Shown: positions 18,398-26,295 of the stretch, one piece after another
Position numbering within the stretch: position 1 is the first letter of the stretch
How the letters are laid out: each line of letters begins with the position of its first letter
From: Nocardia vinacea NBRC 16497
GTDB taxonomy: Bacteria > Actinomycetota > Actinomycetes > Mycobacteriales > Mycobacteriaceae
Reading direction: 5' to 3'
Assembly: GCF_000308835.1 (NCBI RefSeq)
Contig: NZ_BAGN01000088.1
Span: 81,557-145,556, forward strand
DNA length: 64,000 nucleotides
Made by a program: the position numbers and the translations under genes
Notes under the pieces: model-generated
Database searches by the model: none
Told to the model about the DNA's origin: nothing
What the model saw: only the letters and a program-made list of their open reading frames with translations

Positions 18398-18886
18398 TAT
18401 TCGACGATCGTGAACACCCCAGAAGGCTCCTGTTCCAGCCAGCCACGCGCCACCAGGCGTTTCAGCTTCCCCGCAACGACTCGACTTTCGACCGATCGAT
18501 ATCCGGCTCGGCGGCGACCTGCCCGGCAACCCGCCGCCGGACTCGGCGAGCACCGCCAGGATCTCGGCGTAATCCTCCTGCAGCGCTGACGCTTTCATCC
18601 CCGCTGCCCGCAGCGGCACCAGCACCAATCCGATCGGCAATCCATCCGGAATTGGTTGCGACGCAATCATTCCCGTTCTACCGGCCGAAACTTCGCCCAC
18701 CGCAGGCGGGGTCGGTTCGGCGGTCTCGGCGCAGATCTCGCTCATCGTTTCCCGCGTGATCGCCAGTCGCGACAAGCGGTGCTATTCAGCTGTTCGGTCA
18801 GCTCCGCGATCTGGCGACGCAGCTGCTCGACCTGGTTCAGCAGCGGCCGCCTCATGCTGGTCCAGCTCCTCACGCCACGACATCAT
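18398..18886 (-). pseudogene. Degraded transposon-associated coiled-coil/winged-helix gene
   Basis: Read on the minus strand from ATG 18886 the pieces are MMSWREELDQHEAAA, then in another frame NQVEQLRRQIAELTEQL, then SRLAITRETMSEI through ALQEDYAEILAVLAESGG, then QVAAEPDIDRSKVES, then KLKRLVARGWLEQEPSGVF with TAA at 18398. Joined, these form a protein I recognise from actinobacterial mobile regions: an N-terminal coiled coil and a C-terminal HTH. At least four frame changes are needed, so it is a pseudogene. The 18776-19153 remainder holds the repeat at 18938 and no gene. Confidence 0.55.
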
Positions 18887-18937
18887 CGCCTACCCCGCAT
18901 CGACGATAAACTCTTGGCAACCACCACAACAGTGGCC

Positions 18938-18994
18938 CAAGCGTTTTCGCAGTTCAGCCCACCTGGGGCGCTAAACGATCAGTTTGGCTCACAG
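18938..18994. repeat. Direct repeat, left copy, flanking the ESX-like cassette
   Basis: This 57-bp stretch matches 21302-21357 at about 47 of 57 positions, including two identical cores, TTTTCGCAG and CTAAACGATCAGTTTG. The two copies are in the same orientation and bracket the four-gene cassette 19154-21269. The core AAACGATCAGTTT is itself nearly palindromic. It may be a mobile-element end, recombination target or a conserved regulatory or terminator element. Confidence 0.7.
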
Positions 18995-19153
18995 GCACCA
19001 AGACACGCACAGGGGGTGCCGCATATCGTCCGCAGGCGGGACGGTTGCCACGCGCCGCCGCACGCGATATCGGCGAAGTTGCGCTGAACAGGCATTTCGT
19101 GTGAAGGTGCTTCGGTGTAGAGCGGCCGGCGCACGGCCGAGAGGGGAGGTCCG

Positions 19154-19483
19154 ATGTCGGAGACTTTCAAAGTCGATCCAGCCGCAGTGGACGCGTTCGC
19201 CGCGGCTTTGAAGACGCTGGCCGAGGCCAATGCGAATGTCGCAGCCTATCTGGACAAGTGGTTGGTCTTGGACAACACCGTGTGGGGCGACGGCGGGCTC
19301 ATCCGTATCGGGCTGAGCGCCGTTGCCGAGGCGCACAACAAGCTGAAGCCCAATTACGCCACCCTCGGCACCCTCTCCGAGGCTGCGGCGACCGAATTGA
19401 CCAAAGTCGCACAGGTTTACCGGACCACCGACCACGCGCGCGCCGACGAGTTGGACCGCACCTACCCCACAGGCAGCAATTGA
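19154..19483 (+). CDS. EspC-like / WXG100-type ESX protein
   Basis: 109 residues with AGGGGAGG in front of the ATG. It is all helical, begins MSETFKVDPAAVDAFAAALK, has WGDGG near residue 45 (a turn like the WxG of WXG100 proteins) and ends VYRTTDHARADELDRTYP, the usual end of EspC/DUF2580-type proteins from mycobacteria and nocardiae. Members are small helical-hairpin partners or substrates of type VII secretion. Its TGA overlaps the ATG of the next gene (TGATG), so it is translationally coupled to a probable partner. Confidence 0.8.
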   Translation: MSETFKVDPAAVDAFAAALKTLAEANANVAAYLDKWLVLDNTVWGDGGLIRIGLSAVAEAHNKLKPNYATLGTLSEAAATELTKVAQVYRTTDHARADELDRTYPTGSN

Positions 19484-20208
19484 TGACCAAGACGCCGTCC
19501 GAGCACCTGGCGGAACCTTCGCTCGAGGACCCGCTCAACGACAGTTTCGAGTTCCTCATCACCTCGAACGCCATTTCGCCGACGTACTGGGCTTGTAAGT
19601 GGTGCGAAAACGTCCTCGGGACAGACCCGCTGAAGTGGCTCACCACCAAGATCTCCGGTGATTGGGAGGCCTTGCAGAAGGCGGGCAAGGCGGTAGAAAA
19701 CCTGGCTTCCTACAGCGCGAGCTTCTCCGAATCGGTCAAGTCCGCCGCGACGACTGTCGACGCGACGTGGGACGGTAACGCGGCCACCAGCGCTCAAGCG
19801 TATTTCACGGAGCTCTCGACAGCCATTTCCGCTCAGGTCGAGCCATTGAAGGAGATGGCGACCGAGATCAACCGCTTCGCGTCGACGGCGTACCACCTCT
19901 CCACCGCCATGAGTAATGCCTTGCAGACCTTGCTGGACTGGGGCGCCATGGCGGTGATCGAGTGGGCCGCGGCCCAGGCCTCCGCGCTCACCGGCGTCGG
20001 AATTTTCGCAACGGCGGCCCTGGTCGCCGCCGCCACTGCGACCACGGCGAAGGTGATCGCGGAATGGGGCCTGCTGGTCGAGAAGTTCAATGCCGCGTAT
20101 GTCGCACTCGAGGCCATCGCCGGGGTCGGGTTCGGCGTGGTCGCGGTGGTCGAGTCCGCCGATATGCCGAGCCTGCCCGCCGCCACCTACGACCACCCTG
20201 GAGCCTGA
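19483..20208 (+). CDS. WXG100-superfamily ESX substrate-like protein with hydrophobic C-terminus
   Basis: 241 residues; ATG 19483 overlaps the previous stop. Residues about 60-150 are helical with VDATWDGNAATSAQAYFTEL, containing the W-x-G turn of WXG100 proteins. Residues about 160-225 are Ala/Val/Ile rich (AVIEWAAAQASALTGVGIFATAALVAAATATTAKVIAEW), probably amphipathic or membrane-active helices, as in many long ESX substrates. It likely pairs with the EspC-like protein upstream. The gene after it starts directly at the stop codon. No toxin motif is recognised. Confidence 0.75.
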   Translation: MTKTPSEHLAEPSLEDPLNDSFEFLITSNAISPTYWACKWCENVLGTDPLKWLTTKISGDWEALQKAGKAVENLASYSASFSESVKSAATTVDATWDGNAATSAQAYFTELSTAISAQVEPLKEMATEINRFASTAYHLSTAMSNALQTLLDWGAMAVIEWAAAQASALTGVGIFATAALVAAATATTAKVIAEWGLLVEKFNAAYVALEAIAGVGFGVVAVVESADMPSLPAATYDHPGA

Positions 20209-20697
20209 ATGAAGGTGCCCGAGCCGATTCATGATCTGGCCCACGGCGATCTCGGGGCATCGCGCCAACTGTCCCGCGCGATTCGAGTGCTGATGGATAC
20301 CGCCACCGATCCGCAATTGAAGGAGCAGCTGCGCGGTGTCCTCGAAGGCAAGGGCAGCGCACGCGAATTGATGCACAGCGAGGCATTCAATCGGGTGCTC
20401 GATCGCACGTTGCCCGCTGCCATGCAGCAGTTCGCGGACATGCCGGAGGAGGAACGGCAGCGGCTGGCCGCCCAGGGCGAAGCCGAGTTGGTGCGACTCC
20501 GGTCTGAACCACTAGAGGACCAGCGGCCGTCGGACCGGCCGATGCCACCTCCCGCGGATCGGCCGGCGCCCAGCGGGAACGCCGTCATCCCGGGCACCCG
20601 CAAGCCCAACCGCGATCGCGTCGTAACCCCGACTGATGACGACGACGAGGACGACGAATACTTCCGGAACCGCCAGCAGCACGGATGGCTGCAGTGA
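20209..20697 (+). CDS. Hypothetical protein with acidic C-terminal tail
   Basis: 162 residues starting immediately after the previous TGA, so it depends on re-initiation. The first 95 residues are helical (HDLAHGDLGASRQLSRAIRV, MQQFADMPEEERQRLAAQGE). The middle is Pro/Arg rich and the end is DDDDEDDEYFRNRQQHGWLQ. Genes of this type, often annotated only as hypothetical, sit beside EspC/WXG100 pairs in nocardiae. A chaperone or adaptor role for the secreted pair is a reasonable guess, with no direct evidence. Confidence 0.7.
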   Translation: MKVPEPIHDLAHGDLGASRQLSRAIRVLMDTATDPQLKEQLRGVLEGKGSARELMHSEAFNRVLDRTLPAAMQQFADMPEEERQRLAAQGEAELVRLRSEPLEDQRPSDRPMPPPADRPAPSGNAVIPGTRKPNRDRVVTPTDDDDEDDEYFRNRQQHGWLQ

Positions 20698-21269
20698 CCA
20701 GGGCGCGGGTGGTCTTCGACACTGAGATCAACCCGGAGTGGACGCCGACTCTCGTGACGGCACCGACGGAGCTCGTTCTCACTGAGCCGATGCCGGGGTT
20801 GTGCAGCGAGCACGGTTGCACCGCCAGTGAGACCCGTTCCTTCGCAGTCAATTCCAGTGGCCCATTATCGGAGTTGCCGACACTGCGAGCCATGTTGCGC
20901 TCCACGAAACCCGGGCGGCGGGACCCCGTCCTAGCGCGCGTCCGCTTCGACTGCCCGGCCTGCGAGTTCTGTCTCCTCGAGGTCCGGCGCTTTCGTCGAA
21001 TCGCGCTGGTGGCACTGCTGGCGATACCGCTGACAATCGCGGCCGTCCTCATCGCACGGGCGCTCGAACTCGAACCGCTCTATTTGCCTTTGGCTTTCGT
21101 GAGCGTGCCCGGATGCATGCCGATCGCGTTGCTGGTGGCGATGCTGTCCTGGAGTCGCTCCCGCTATTTCGCCGATGTCTGGATGAACGAAACAGCCGAC
21201 CAGCTGATCGTTTCCGCGCACCCGGATTTCGTGGCCGCGGTCGAGCACAATCGGGCGGGGAATCGCTGA
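20685..21269 (+). CDS. Two-TM membrane protein with N-terminal CxxC
   Basis: 194 residues, overlapping the previous gene by 13 bases. Cysteines occur as CSEHGC and, just before the membrane part, CPACEFC. Two hydrophobic segments follow (about 108-128 and 135-158; LVALLAIPLTIAAVLIA and PLAFVSVPGCMPIALLVAML), with a short soluble end containing VSAHPDFVAAVEHN. It closes the cassette. It may anchor or assemble the ESX-like proteins, but this rests on position only. Confidence 0.7.
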   Translation: MAAVTRARVVFDTEINPEWTPTLVTAPTELVLTEPMPGLCSEHGCTASETRSFAVNSSGPLSELPTLRAMLRSTKPGRRDPVLARVRFDCPACEFCLLEVRRFRRIALVALLAIPLTIAAVLIARALELEPLYLPLAFVSVPGCMPIALLVAMLSWSRSRYFADVWMNETADQLIVSAHPDFVAAVEHNRAGNR

Positions 21270-21301
21270 ACGCCCCACTGGAGCCCACCACACTAGGGGC
21301 C

Positions 21302-21357
21302 TAAGCCTTTTCGCAGCTCCGCCCACCGGAGCCACTAAACGATCAGTTTGTTCACAG
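21302..21357. repeat. Direct repeat, right copy, flanking the ESX-like cassette
   Basis: Partner of 18938-18994, starting 32 bases after the stop of the two-TM protein gene. The match covers TAAGCCTTTTCGCAG and ACTAAACGATCAGTTTG with scattered substitutions and one gap. The 178 bases beyond it, up to 21535, hold no supported gene. Confidence 0.7.
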
Positions 21358-21535
21358 CACTGAGTTGGTAGGCAACAGCAATGGGCACATCCTCACGTGG
21401 GTCTTTGCTATTCACTTCCGCGCCACTTGCGCTTGGGTTTATCCTGCGACACCCGCACCGGCCAGCACAGTGCCCACACCAACACCGCCAACGGCACACC
21501 GGCGGCCAGCGCCAGCCCGGCTGTGCTCCAACTCG

Positions 21536-21847
21536 TCATCCCTGCCTCTCACTCGAGAACGTTGTCCACCGAGCGAAAGACATTCGTGGAGTGACGGTTT
21601 CGACGTCGGCGACACACATCAGCGCATGCAACATCAGCACATCCACATGTAGCGGCGACGGCATGATCACCGCATCCACATCTGCACTCCGAACCTGGTC
21701 GACCAGCGGCACCAGCGTGATCTCCGGCGGCCACACCAGCGCGTAGCCGAGCCGCCGCGCCAGCCGCCGCACCTGCGCGGCATCCCATTCCGGCATTCCG
21801 GTGACCACCGGGTCTATCCAACCCAGCGCGGTCGGACGCGGCCTCAT
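21536..21847 (-). CDS. Small protein of the DUF5753-neighbour operon (103 aa)
   Basis: 103 residues; its ATG overlaps the stop of the upstream gene as ATGA. The sequence has ALGWIDPVVTGMPEWDAAQV, RRLARRLGYALVW, VPLVDQVRSADVDAVIMPSP and ETVTPRMSF. Related proteins in Nocardia ('LGYLRRDVSG-QWDE-QIR-LA-RLGY ... VDAVIVPS-AH') look like resolvase-type N-terminal folds without catalytic residues. This is the last gene of a six-member operon running from about 23037. Exact function unknown. Confidence 0.65.
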   Translation of the reverse strand: MRPRPTALGWIDPVVTGMPEWDAAQVRRLARRLGYALVWPPEITLVPLVDQVRSADVDAVIMPSPLHVDVLMLHALMCVADVETVTPRMSFARWTTFSSERQG

Positions 21848-22158
21848 CGCTGCCTTGCATCGCGAGGTGCGGCTGTCGGTGTGAGCCGTGCGGCGAGTGC
21901 CGCGGCATCCGCGCCGGGGTCGGTCAGCCCATCCAGGACGTCCAGCAAGGTCTGAATGTCGGGGCTGGGCGCCGCCGGTGACTTGGGGTCAACGAGGTAG
22001 CGATAGTCCAGATGCTCAGCGTGGCAACGAGTCTCGATCACGTGCTCCGGCCCATTAGTCCGTTCGAGGCGGACGGCGTTCGGACTGCTCTCGTCAGCAT
22101 CGGCGGATGTGGATCGCCACGACGTGTACTGCTGGCAGCTATCCATGTCCTGGCTCAT
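21844..22158 (-). CDS. Hypothetical protein (104 aa) of the small-gene operon
   Basis: 104 residues from ATG 22158, with AGGAGG eleven bases upstream. The N-terminus is polar (MSQDMDSCQQYTSWRSTSAD), followed by ERTNGPEHVIETRCHAEHLDYRYLV and a helical C-terminus ending AALAARLTPTAAPRDARQR. The last 13 codons together with the first part of the next gene are duplicated at 26009-26072. The ATGA overlap with the next gene argues for a real operon. No recognised domain. Confidence 0.6.
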   Translation of the reverse strand: MSQDMDSCQQYTSWRSTSADADESSPNAVRLERTNGPEHVIETRCHAEHLDYRYLVDPKSPAAPSPDIQTLLDVLDGLTDPGADAAALAARLTPTAAPRDARQR

Positions 22159-22180
22159 TCCGTGTTGTTCCTCCTGATCG

Positions 22181-22513
22181 CTAATTGGTAAGCACTTCCT
22201 GCCGAGGAGCTGTCGCCACCGATCGGGTGGCTTGGCGGGGCGGTCGATGTGCCGATGGGGAACACGGCATCGACCCGGCGGTAGTGCGACGAACGGTTGG
22301 CACGCCCGGTGGCGGGGGATGCGGCGCCTCGGCACCGGGGCGATTGTGTGGGCACGGGCTGGTCTGCCCAGCGGACCGCGTCCGCGAATCGATCACATCG
22401 GTTGGTGCGCCGCAGTGGACGGCCGGTGAACCGATGAACGGATCACGTTGCAGCAGTTCCAAATCGCGCTCCACCGCTCTCGATCGGCGGCGGTTCGGGT
22501 TTCGCGTGGTCAC
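22181..22513 (-). CDS. Hypothetical Arg/Pro-rich protein (110 aa)
   Basis: GTG 22513 has an excellent AGGAGG site and overlaps the stop of the preceding frame as GTGA. The first 35 residues (RAVERDLELLQRDPFIGSPA) look like a conserved nocardial protein. From about residue 45 the sequence becomes Pro/Ser/His/Arg rich without obvious structure, which may mean a frameshift after the conserved start. The start is well supported, the end less so. Confidence 0.45.
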   Translation of the reverse strand: MTTRNPNRRRSRAVERDLELLQRDPFIGSPAVHCGAPTDVIDSRTRSAGQTSPCPHNRPGAEAPHPPPPGVPTVRRTTAGSMPCSPSAHRPPRQATRSVATAPRQEVLTN

Positions 22514-22764
22514 CGCCCCTCCTGACCGGTGTCCTCCGCGCCCGGATCGGTGTGAAGTTTCCCCACGACATAGACCGGCCACATTCCGCAAAGCAGGCTG
22601 GTAATCACGACGATCAGAGCGGCGATCCGAGCGGGTATTGGGCGGCACCCCTTGGTTGTCCGGTTTCGTAGATCTGTTGTCAGGCAGAGGGTTTGGTGCA
22701 GGCCGGACAGTCGGCGGGCGAATCGGTGGGGTGCGGATGTCCCGTCTCGATCAGGCGTGCCCAA
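22510..22764 (-). CDS. Small single-TM protein, start uncertain
   Basis: The credible part is the last 50 codons, RPIPARIAALIVVITSLL, CGMWPVYVVGKLHTDPGAED, one transmembrane helix and a short polar end, terminating in a GTGA overlap with the next gene. Upstream, the frame stays open to a TTG at 22764 and overlaps the neighbouring gene by 85 bases. No in-frame ATG or GTG exists between that neighbour's stop and the membrane helix; a CTG at the stop is possible. Part of the six-gene operon. Confidence 0.45.
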   Translation of the reverse strand: MGTPDRDGTSAPHRFARRLSGLHQTLCLTTDLRNRTTKGCRPIPARIAALIVVITSLLCGMWPVYVVGKLHTDPGAEDTGQEGR

Positions 22765-22892
22765 CAGCCGCGCAACATCTCACACGTCCCTACCGTGCAG
22801 TCGGCGTGTAGATCTCGGGAGATCTCCCGATGCATCTGCGCCGGTGCCATCGCATGGCTCGGAAACCGGTGCTCGATGGGATCGGCGGCCAT
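22680..22892 (-). CDS. Small Cys-containing protein (70 aa)
   Basis: 70 residues from ATG 22892, one base after the preceding stop. It reads MAADPIEHRFPSHAMAPAQM, HADCTVGTCEMLRGCWARLI and ends DCPACTKPSA. Cysteine pairs at both ends suggest metal binding or a redox motif. Short proteins with 'PIEHRFP--AM-PAQMHREI' are familiar from Nocardia operons next to DUF5753 regulators. Function unknown. Confidence 0.6.
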   Translation of the reverse strand: MAADPIEHRFPSHAMAPAQMHREISRDLHADCTVGTCEMLRGCWARLIETGHPHPTDSPADCPACTKPSA

Positions 22893-22893
22893 A

Positions 22894-23037
22894 TCAGAAT
22901 CCCTGGTGCGGAACATCAGCCGGGACCAACCGCCCGGCGTCGATCAGCCGCTTCTTCGCCTGCGCCTTGACCGGGCACGTCGACGCAGCGCAGTCCAGGT
23001 GCGCCTGCATCGTCGCGTGGGCGGATTCGATTGTCAT
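22894..23037 (-). CDS. Small protein (47 aa), probable first gene of the operon
   Basis: 47 residues from ATG 23037: MTIESAHATMQAHLDCAAST, CPVKAQAKKRLIDAGRLVPA. It has a C-x5-C pair and a helical end, typical of tiny actinobacterial zinc-like proteins. The ribosome site is weak; an earlier ATG in the same frame would add about 15 residues. One base separates it from the next gene. The divergent promoter shared with the XRE regulator lies in 23038-23324. Confidence 0.5.
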   Translation of the reverse strand: MTIESAHATMQAHLDCAASTCPVKAQAKKRLIDAGRLVPADVPHQGF

Positions 23038-23324
23038 CACAGGCAATTCGCTGTGATTCGTTACGGGAAGGCCATGCATACGGAGACTCCAAACGTGGGC
23101 GTGAGTATCTGGAAACCCGGTAACCGAGGCCGAAACTGCCTGTGCAACACGGTGATTCACTGAGGCAGTGGGTACATCCCGGCTACCGGGGTGATTTCAG
23201 TAGTACGCTTCTCGGCGGAGCTGTGGAAGATTTCAGCACGTGAATTGACCAAGTTTGTTCCAAAATTCCACGGCGAGGAGCAAACTGATTCCAAATCGAC
23301 ATCACCCGATAGCGAGGCTAAGGA

Positions 23325-24215
23325 ATGTCCATTGGTTCAACGGGTTCCACTCTGCCGCGTCGTATGCTCGGCCGAGCGCTCAAGCGGTTGCGGGAAGGAT
23401 CGGGCACACCACCGAAGGTCGCCGCGCAGGCCATTCGGGTATCGGCGCAGACGTTGTGGCGGATCGAAACCGGACAACAGGGACCGAAGCTGAAAGAGAT
23501 TTATGTGCAAGCGCTCTGCCAGTTGTATGGAGCGGCATCGGACGAGACGAAGGTCCTTGTCGGTCTCGTGGAGCTGGCCGAGCAGAAGAACTGGTGGCAC
23601 CCGTACGAGGATGTCATTCCAGAATTCTTCGCCCTGTTCATCGGCCTGGAAGAGTTTGCCCGCGAGCTTACGACCTTTCAGCTCACACTGATGCCGGGTC
23701 TCCTCCAGACCGCCGATTACCGACGCGCTGGTGTCTGGGCGCTGCAGCCACAGGCCAGTCCGACCGAGGTGGAGCGCAACATAGACCTGACGATTCGGCG
23801 ACAAGAGCGGCTTTGGAAAGATAGCCAAAACTTCGCTTTGGACGCCCTGGTGTGCGAGTCGGCGTTGCGATACCCCATCGGTGGTCCGGCGGTGATGGGA
23901 CGCCAGCTCCGCCACCTCGAGGAGGCGAGTCGAATGCCTAACGTTTCGATTCGCGTCGTACCGCTCAGCGCCGGAATGCATATCGGCCTGCAGATGGGGA
24001 GCTTTGTATTGCTGGAGTTCCCCGAACATCCGACCGCCTACTTGTCCGAGCCTCCGGTGGTATACGCGGATGGGTACACGGGTGCTCTCTACCTGGAACG
24101 TGAGAAGGAGATTCAGCAGTATCGCTCCGGACTTGCGGGCATCCGGCGTGTCGCGTTGGATGAGGGGAAATCCAGGGAACTGGTGGCCCAGATAGCAAGG
24201 GAGTACGAAGGGTGA
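23325..24215 (+). CDS. XRE-family regulator with DUF5753 domain
   Basis: 296 residues from ATG 23325. Residues 15-70 form an XRE/Cro helix-turn-helix (LKRLREGSGTPPKVAAQAIRVSAQTLWRIETGQ). The rest is the DUF5753 ligand-like domain: LTLMPGLLQTADYRRA, RRQERLW, ESALRYPIGGPAVM, IRVVPLSAGMH, YLEREKEIQQYRSGLAGIR. Such proteins occur in large numbers in streptomycetes and nocardiae, nearly always followed by a DUF397 gene, in a toxin-antitoxin-like or developmental switch (BldB/AbaA-type systems). The next gene overlaps it as GTGA. It probably represses its own divergent promoter. Confidence 0.9.
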   Translation: MSIGSTGSTLPRRMLGRALKRLREGSGTPPKVAAQAIRVSAQTLWRIETGQQGPKLKEIYVQALCQLYGAASDETKVLVGLVELAEQKNWWHPYEDVIPEFFALFIGLEEFARELTTFQLTLMPGLLQTADYRRAGVWALQPQASPTEVERNIDLTIRRQERLWKDSQNFALDALVCESALRYPIGGPAVMGRQLRHLEEASRMPNVSIRVVPLSAGMHIGLQMGSFVLLEFPEHPTAYLSEPPVVYADGYTGALYLEREKEIQQYRSGLAGIRRVALDEGKSRELVAQIAREYEG

Positions 24216-24418
24216 GCATCGACCTATCCGGGGCGAAGTGGTTCAAGTCCAGCCGCAGTCAGGACGCCCAGGCCTGCGTGGAAGTTGCACACCTCAACGG
24301 GGGCATGGTTGGTGTACGCGACTCCAAGGATCGCACCGGTCCGGCGCTGGTTTTCAGTCCTGCGGAGTGGGATGCCTTTGCGGCCGGTGTCAAGGAAGGC
24401 GAGTTCGATCGGGCCTGA
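24212..24418 (+). CDS. DUF397 protein
   Basis: 68 residues from GTG 24212, overlapping the regulator stop. The sequence is the standard DUF397 pattern: W-FKSSRSQDAQACVEVAHL, VRDSKDRTGPALVFSPAEWDAFAAGVKEGEFD. DUF397 proteins act together with the DUF5753 regulator. The gene ends 23 bases before a strong inverted repeat that should terminate the two-gene transcript. Confidence 0.9.
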   Translation: MSIDLSGAKWFKSSRSQDAQACVEVAHLNGGMVGVRDSKDRTGPALVFSPAEWDAFAAGVKEGEFDRA

Positions 24419-24441
24419 TCGGCGGTCGACACACGAAACCG

Positions 24442-24477
24442 AATGAGCCCAGGCACTTTTCGTCGCCTGGGCTCATT
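24442..24477 (+). terminator. Strong stem-loop terminator after the DUF5753/DUF397 pair
   Basis: Perfect 13-bp arms AATGAGCCCAGGC and GCCTGGGCTCATT with a 10-base loop. There is no long T run, as is usual for actinobacterial terminators. Sequence from 24478 to 24745 contains no supported gene and is the promoter region of the lipoprotein gene. Confidence 0.85.
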
Positions 24478-24745
24478 CCATTCTCAGGGCTTGACGCTCG
24501 CACTTCGGCGACGGTAAGTGGACGTGCATCTATTCGGCTGACGATGGCGACATCCGAAGCAACCCGCAGCGTCGCATCCAGCGTCATCGTTGTCGATGTG
24601 CGCGGCTTCTGTAGAACCCACTCCGCACGATCACCAACGCTTTTGCATGGTGATGACCTGGCCGGTACGGTCAAGACGAGCTTTGCGGGGGCGGGGAAGC
24701 CGGTCCGGCCCCAGGTCTGGGATGGCGCCGGTGCGAAAGGACGAG

Positions 24746-25321
24746 ATGGCCAGCTGGAGTGGTGTGGTCCGGGGTGTGGTTCTCGGTGCGGGGCTGATCA
24801 TGCTGATTTCGGCATGCAATTCCGGTGGGGAGTCCAAGGGCAGTACGAACAGTGCGTCGGTGACGCCGACCATCGCGGCGGATGTGCCAGCGGGGTTCGA
24901 TGCGTGTAAAGACCTCCCGCAGTCGGTGATTCAGCAGGAACATTTGATCAAGCCAGACGCGGACAACGTAGATAGGCCCGGCGGCATCAAGTGGCGCGGT
25001 TGCGGCTGGGTTCAGGCAGGTGGCGACGGATACGCCCCCACGATCGACACCACCAACATCACCCTAGCGATGGTGCGAGCCAACAAGGACTTTACGGTCG
25101 ACGAGGAACTTACGGTCGCCGGGCGGGCTGCACTCACTTCCCACGTCAGCGGGCAGGATTCGCACGCGGACTGCACAATAAATGTCGAGTTGAAAGGCGG
25201 CAGCCTCGAGATCAGCGTCGATAACCCACCGTCACGCCGGAATACTGGGAATCAGCATGCTTGCGATATCGCGAAGCGCCTTGCGGGCCAGATTGTTCCA
25301 GCGATACCTGCTGCCCTCTAA
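24746..25321 (+). CDS. DUF3558-like lipoprotein
   Basis: 191 residues from ATG 24746, four bases after AAAGGA. The N-terminus is a lipoprotein signal, with VVLGAGLIMLISAC giving the lipobox LISAC and Cys about residue 26. The mature part has DACKDLPQSVIQQEHL, GGIKWRGCGWVQ, TNITLAMVRANKDFTVDEEL and a final QHACDIAKRLAGQIVPAIP, matching the DUF3558 family often found in front of ESX-type gene groups in nocardiae. It is predicted to be anchored outside the cytoplasmic membrane. It may belong with the following ESX-like genes. Confidence 0.82.
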   Translation: MASWSGVVRGVVLGAGLIMLISACNSGGESKGSTNSASVTPTIAADVPAGFDACKDLPQSVIQQEHLIKPDADNVDRPGGIKWRGCGWVQAGGDGYAPTIDTTNITLAMVRANKDFTVDEELTVAGRAALTSHVSGQDSHADCTINVELKGGSLEISVDNPPSRRNTGNQHACDIAKRLAGQIVPAIPAAL

Positions 25322-25374
25322 ACTTGTAGGCGACCTCCGGATCGCAGCCGGAGCTCTGGGGAGGAATACCAGCT

Positions 25375-25896
25375 ATGAGTGACGATACGACGACACCGTC
25401 TGCGGGTCCGCTGGCTAGCGCGATCAAGGACGCTCAGGACGGCAAGTTGACCGTCAGTTTCAGCGACGAAGTGCGGGTCAACGCCGCCGAGTTCGTCTAC
25501 ATCGAACGCGACTGCAAAGCCTTCAAAGAAGAGATCGTGGCACTCCAGCGAATCGCGGAAAGGATCTCGGGCCGTGAGCACTGGGGTCTCGGCGAGACAA
25601 CGGAGGGCATGATCTCGGCCGCAACGCTGGTGGCTCGCTTCCGCGGCAAGGCCAAGATCGTCAACTCCGCCACCGACACGGACAACAACGTCTACGACAT
25701 CCTCCAGCAGCACTACCAGATCGTCGACGACATCCAAAACCTCCACCGCACAATCGCCCAGAAGTACATGGAGCAGGACGAAAAGTTCGCCGCTCACTAC
25801 AACGAGTTGACAGCGAATGTGGAAGGCAGCCAGATCGGCACCACCCCAACCCAACTGGGCGTGATTTCACCCCCGGCCGTCGGTGCGTCGAAATGA
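25375..25896 (+). CDS. Helical ESX-neighbour protein (173 aa)
   Basis: 173 residues with GGGGAGG upstream of ATG 25375. It is almost entirely helical (NAAEFVYIERDCKAFKEEIV, NVYDILQQHYQIVDDIQNLH) and ends in a Thr/Pro-rich tail. The length, lack of signal peptide and location after a DUF3558-type lipoprotein are typical of ESX-associated helical proteins in Nocardia. The 25897-26295 gap holds a duplicated fragment (26009-26072) and no gene. Confidence 0.7.
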   Translation: MSDDTTTPSAGPLASAIKDAQDGKLTVSFSDEVRVNAAEFVYIERDCKAFKEEIVALQRIAERISGREHWGLGETTEGMISAATLVARFRGKAKIVNSATDTDNNVYDILQQHYQIVDDIQNLHRTIAQKYMEQDEKFAAHYNELTANVEGSQIGTTPTQLGVISPPAVGASK

Positions 25897-26008
25897 GTGA
25901 TTCGAATTCAGTCCCGGAGGAACGCTGAATCGCAAGAGCCCTCATTGATCGCGCCCAGTTAGGGCACCCCTGGATTGAACCGTGATGGACGCTTTATGTG
26001 GTGTCCGA

Positions 26009-26072
26009 CCAGCGCGGTCAGACGCGGCCTCATCGCTGCCCGGCATCGCGGGGCGGCTGTCGGTGTAAAGCC
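26009..26072. repeat. Duplicated gene-junction fragment (copy of 21823-21887)
   Basis: About 90 per cent identical over 64 bases to 21823-21887. On the minus strand it retains the end of the 104-aa gene (TPTAAPR) and the start of its neighbour (MRPR-TAL), then diverges. It therefore is a relic of a second copy of that two-gene junction, not a functional gene. Confidence 0.7.
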
Positions 26073-26295
26073 CACTCGGTAGCCAACTTGCGGTAGGCAG
26101 GCGGTTCGACCTGCACCGTGGAATGACGAGGTTATCGATGGGCGTAGGGGCCAAGCTGCTCGACGTGATGCTGATCATCGTGGCGATCGAAATGCGGCCC
26201 GGCGGAACCGATCATCGACTTCGTGCGTCAGTATCAATGCACAGGCGAACTGGAATGAGGCTCTCGCTGTCAATGGGGAGCGAGGAGGGAGCGGT

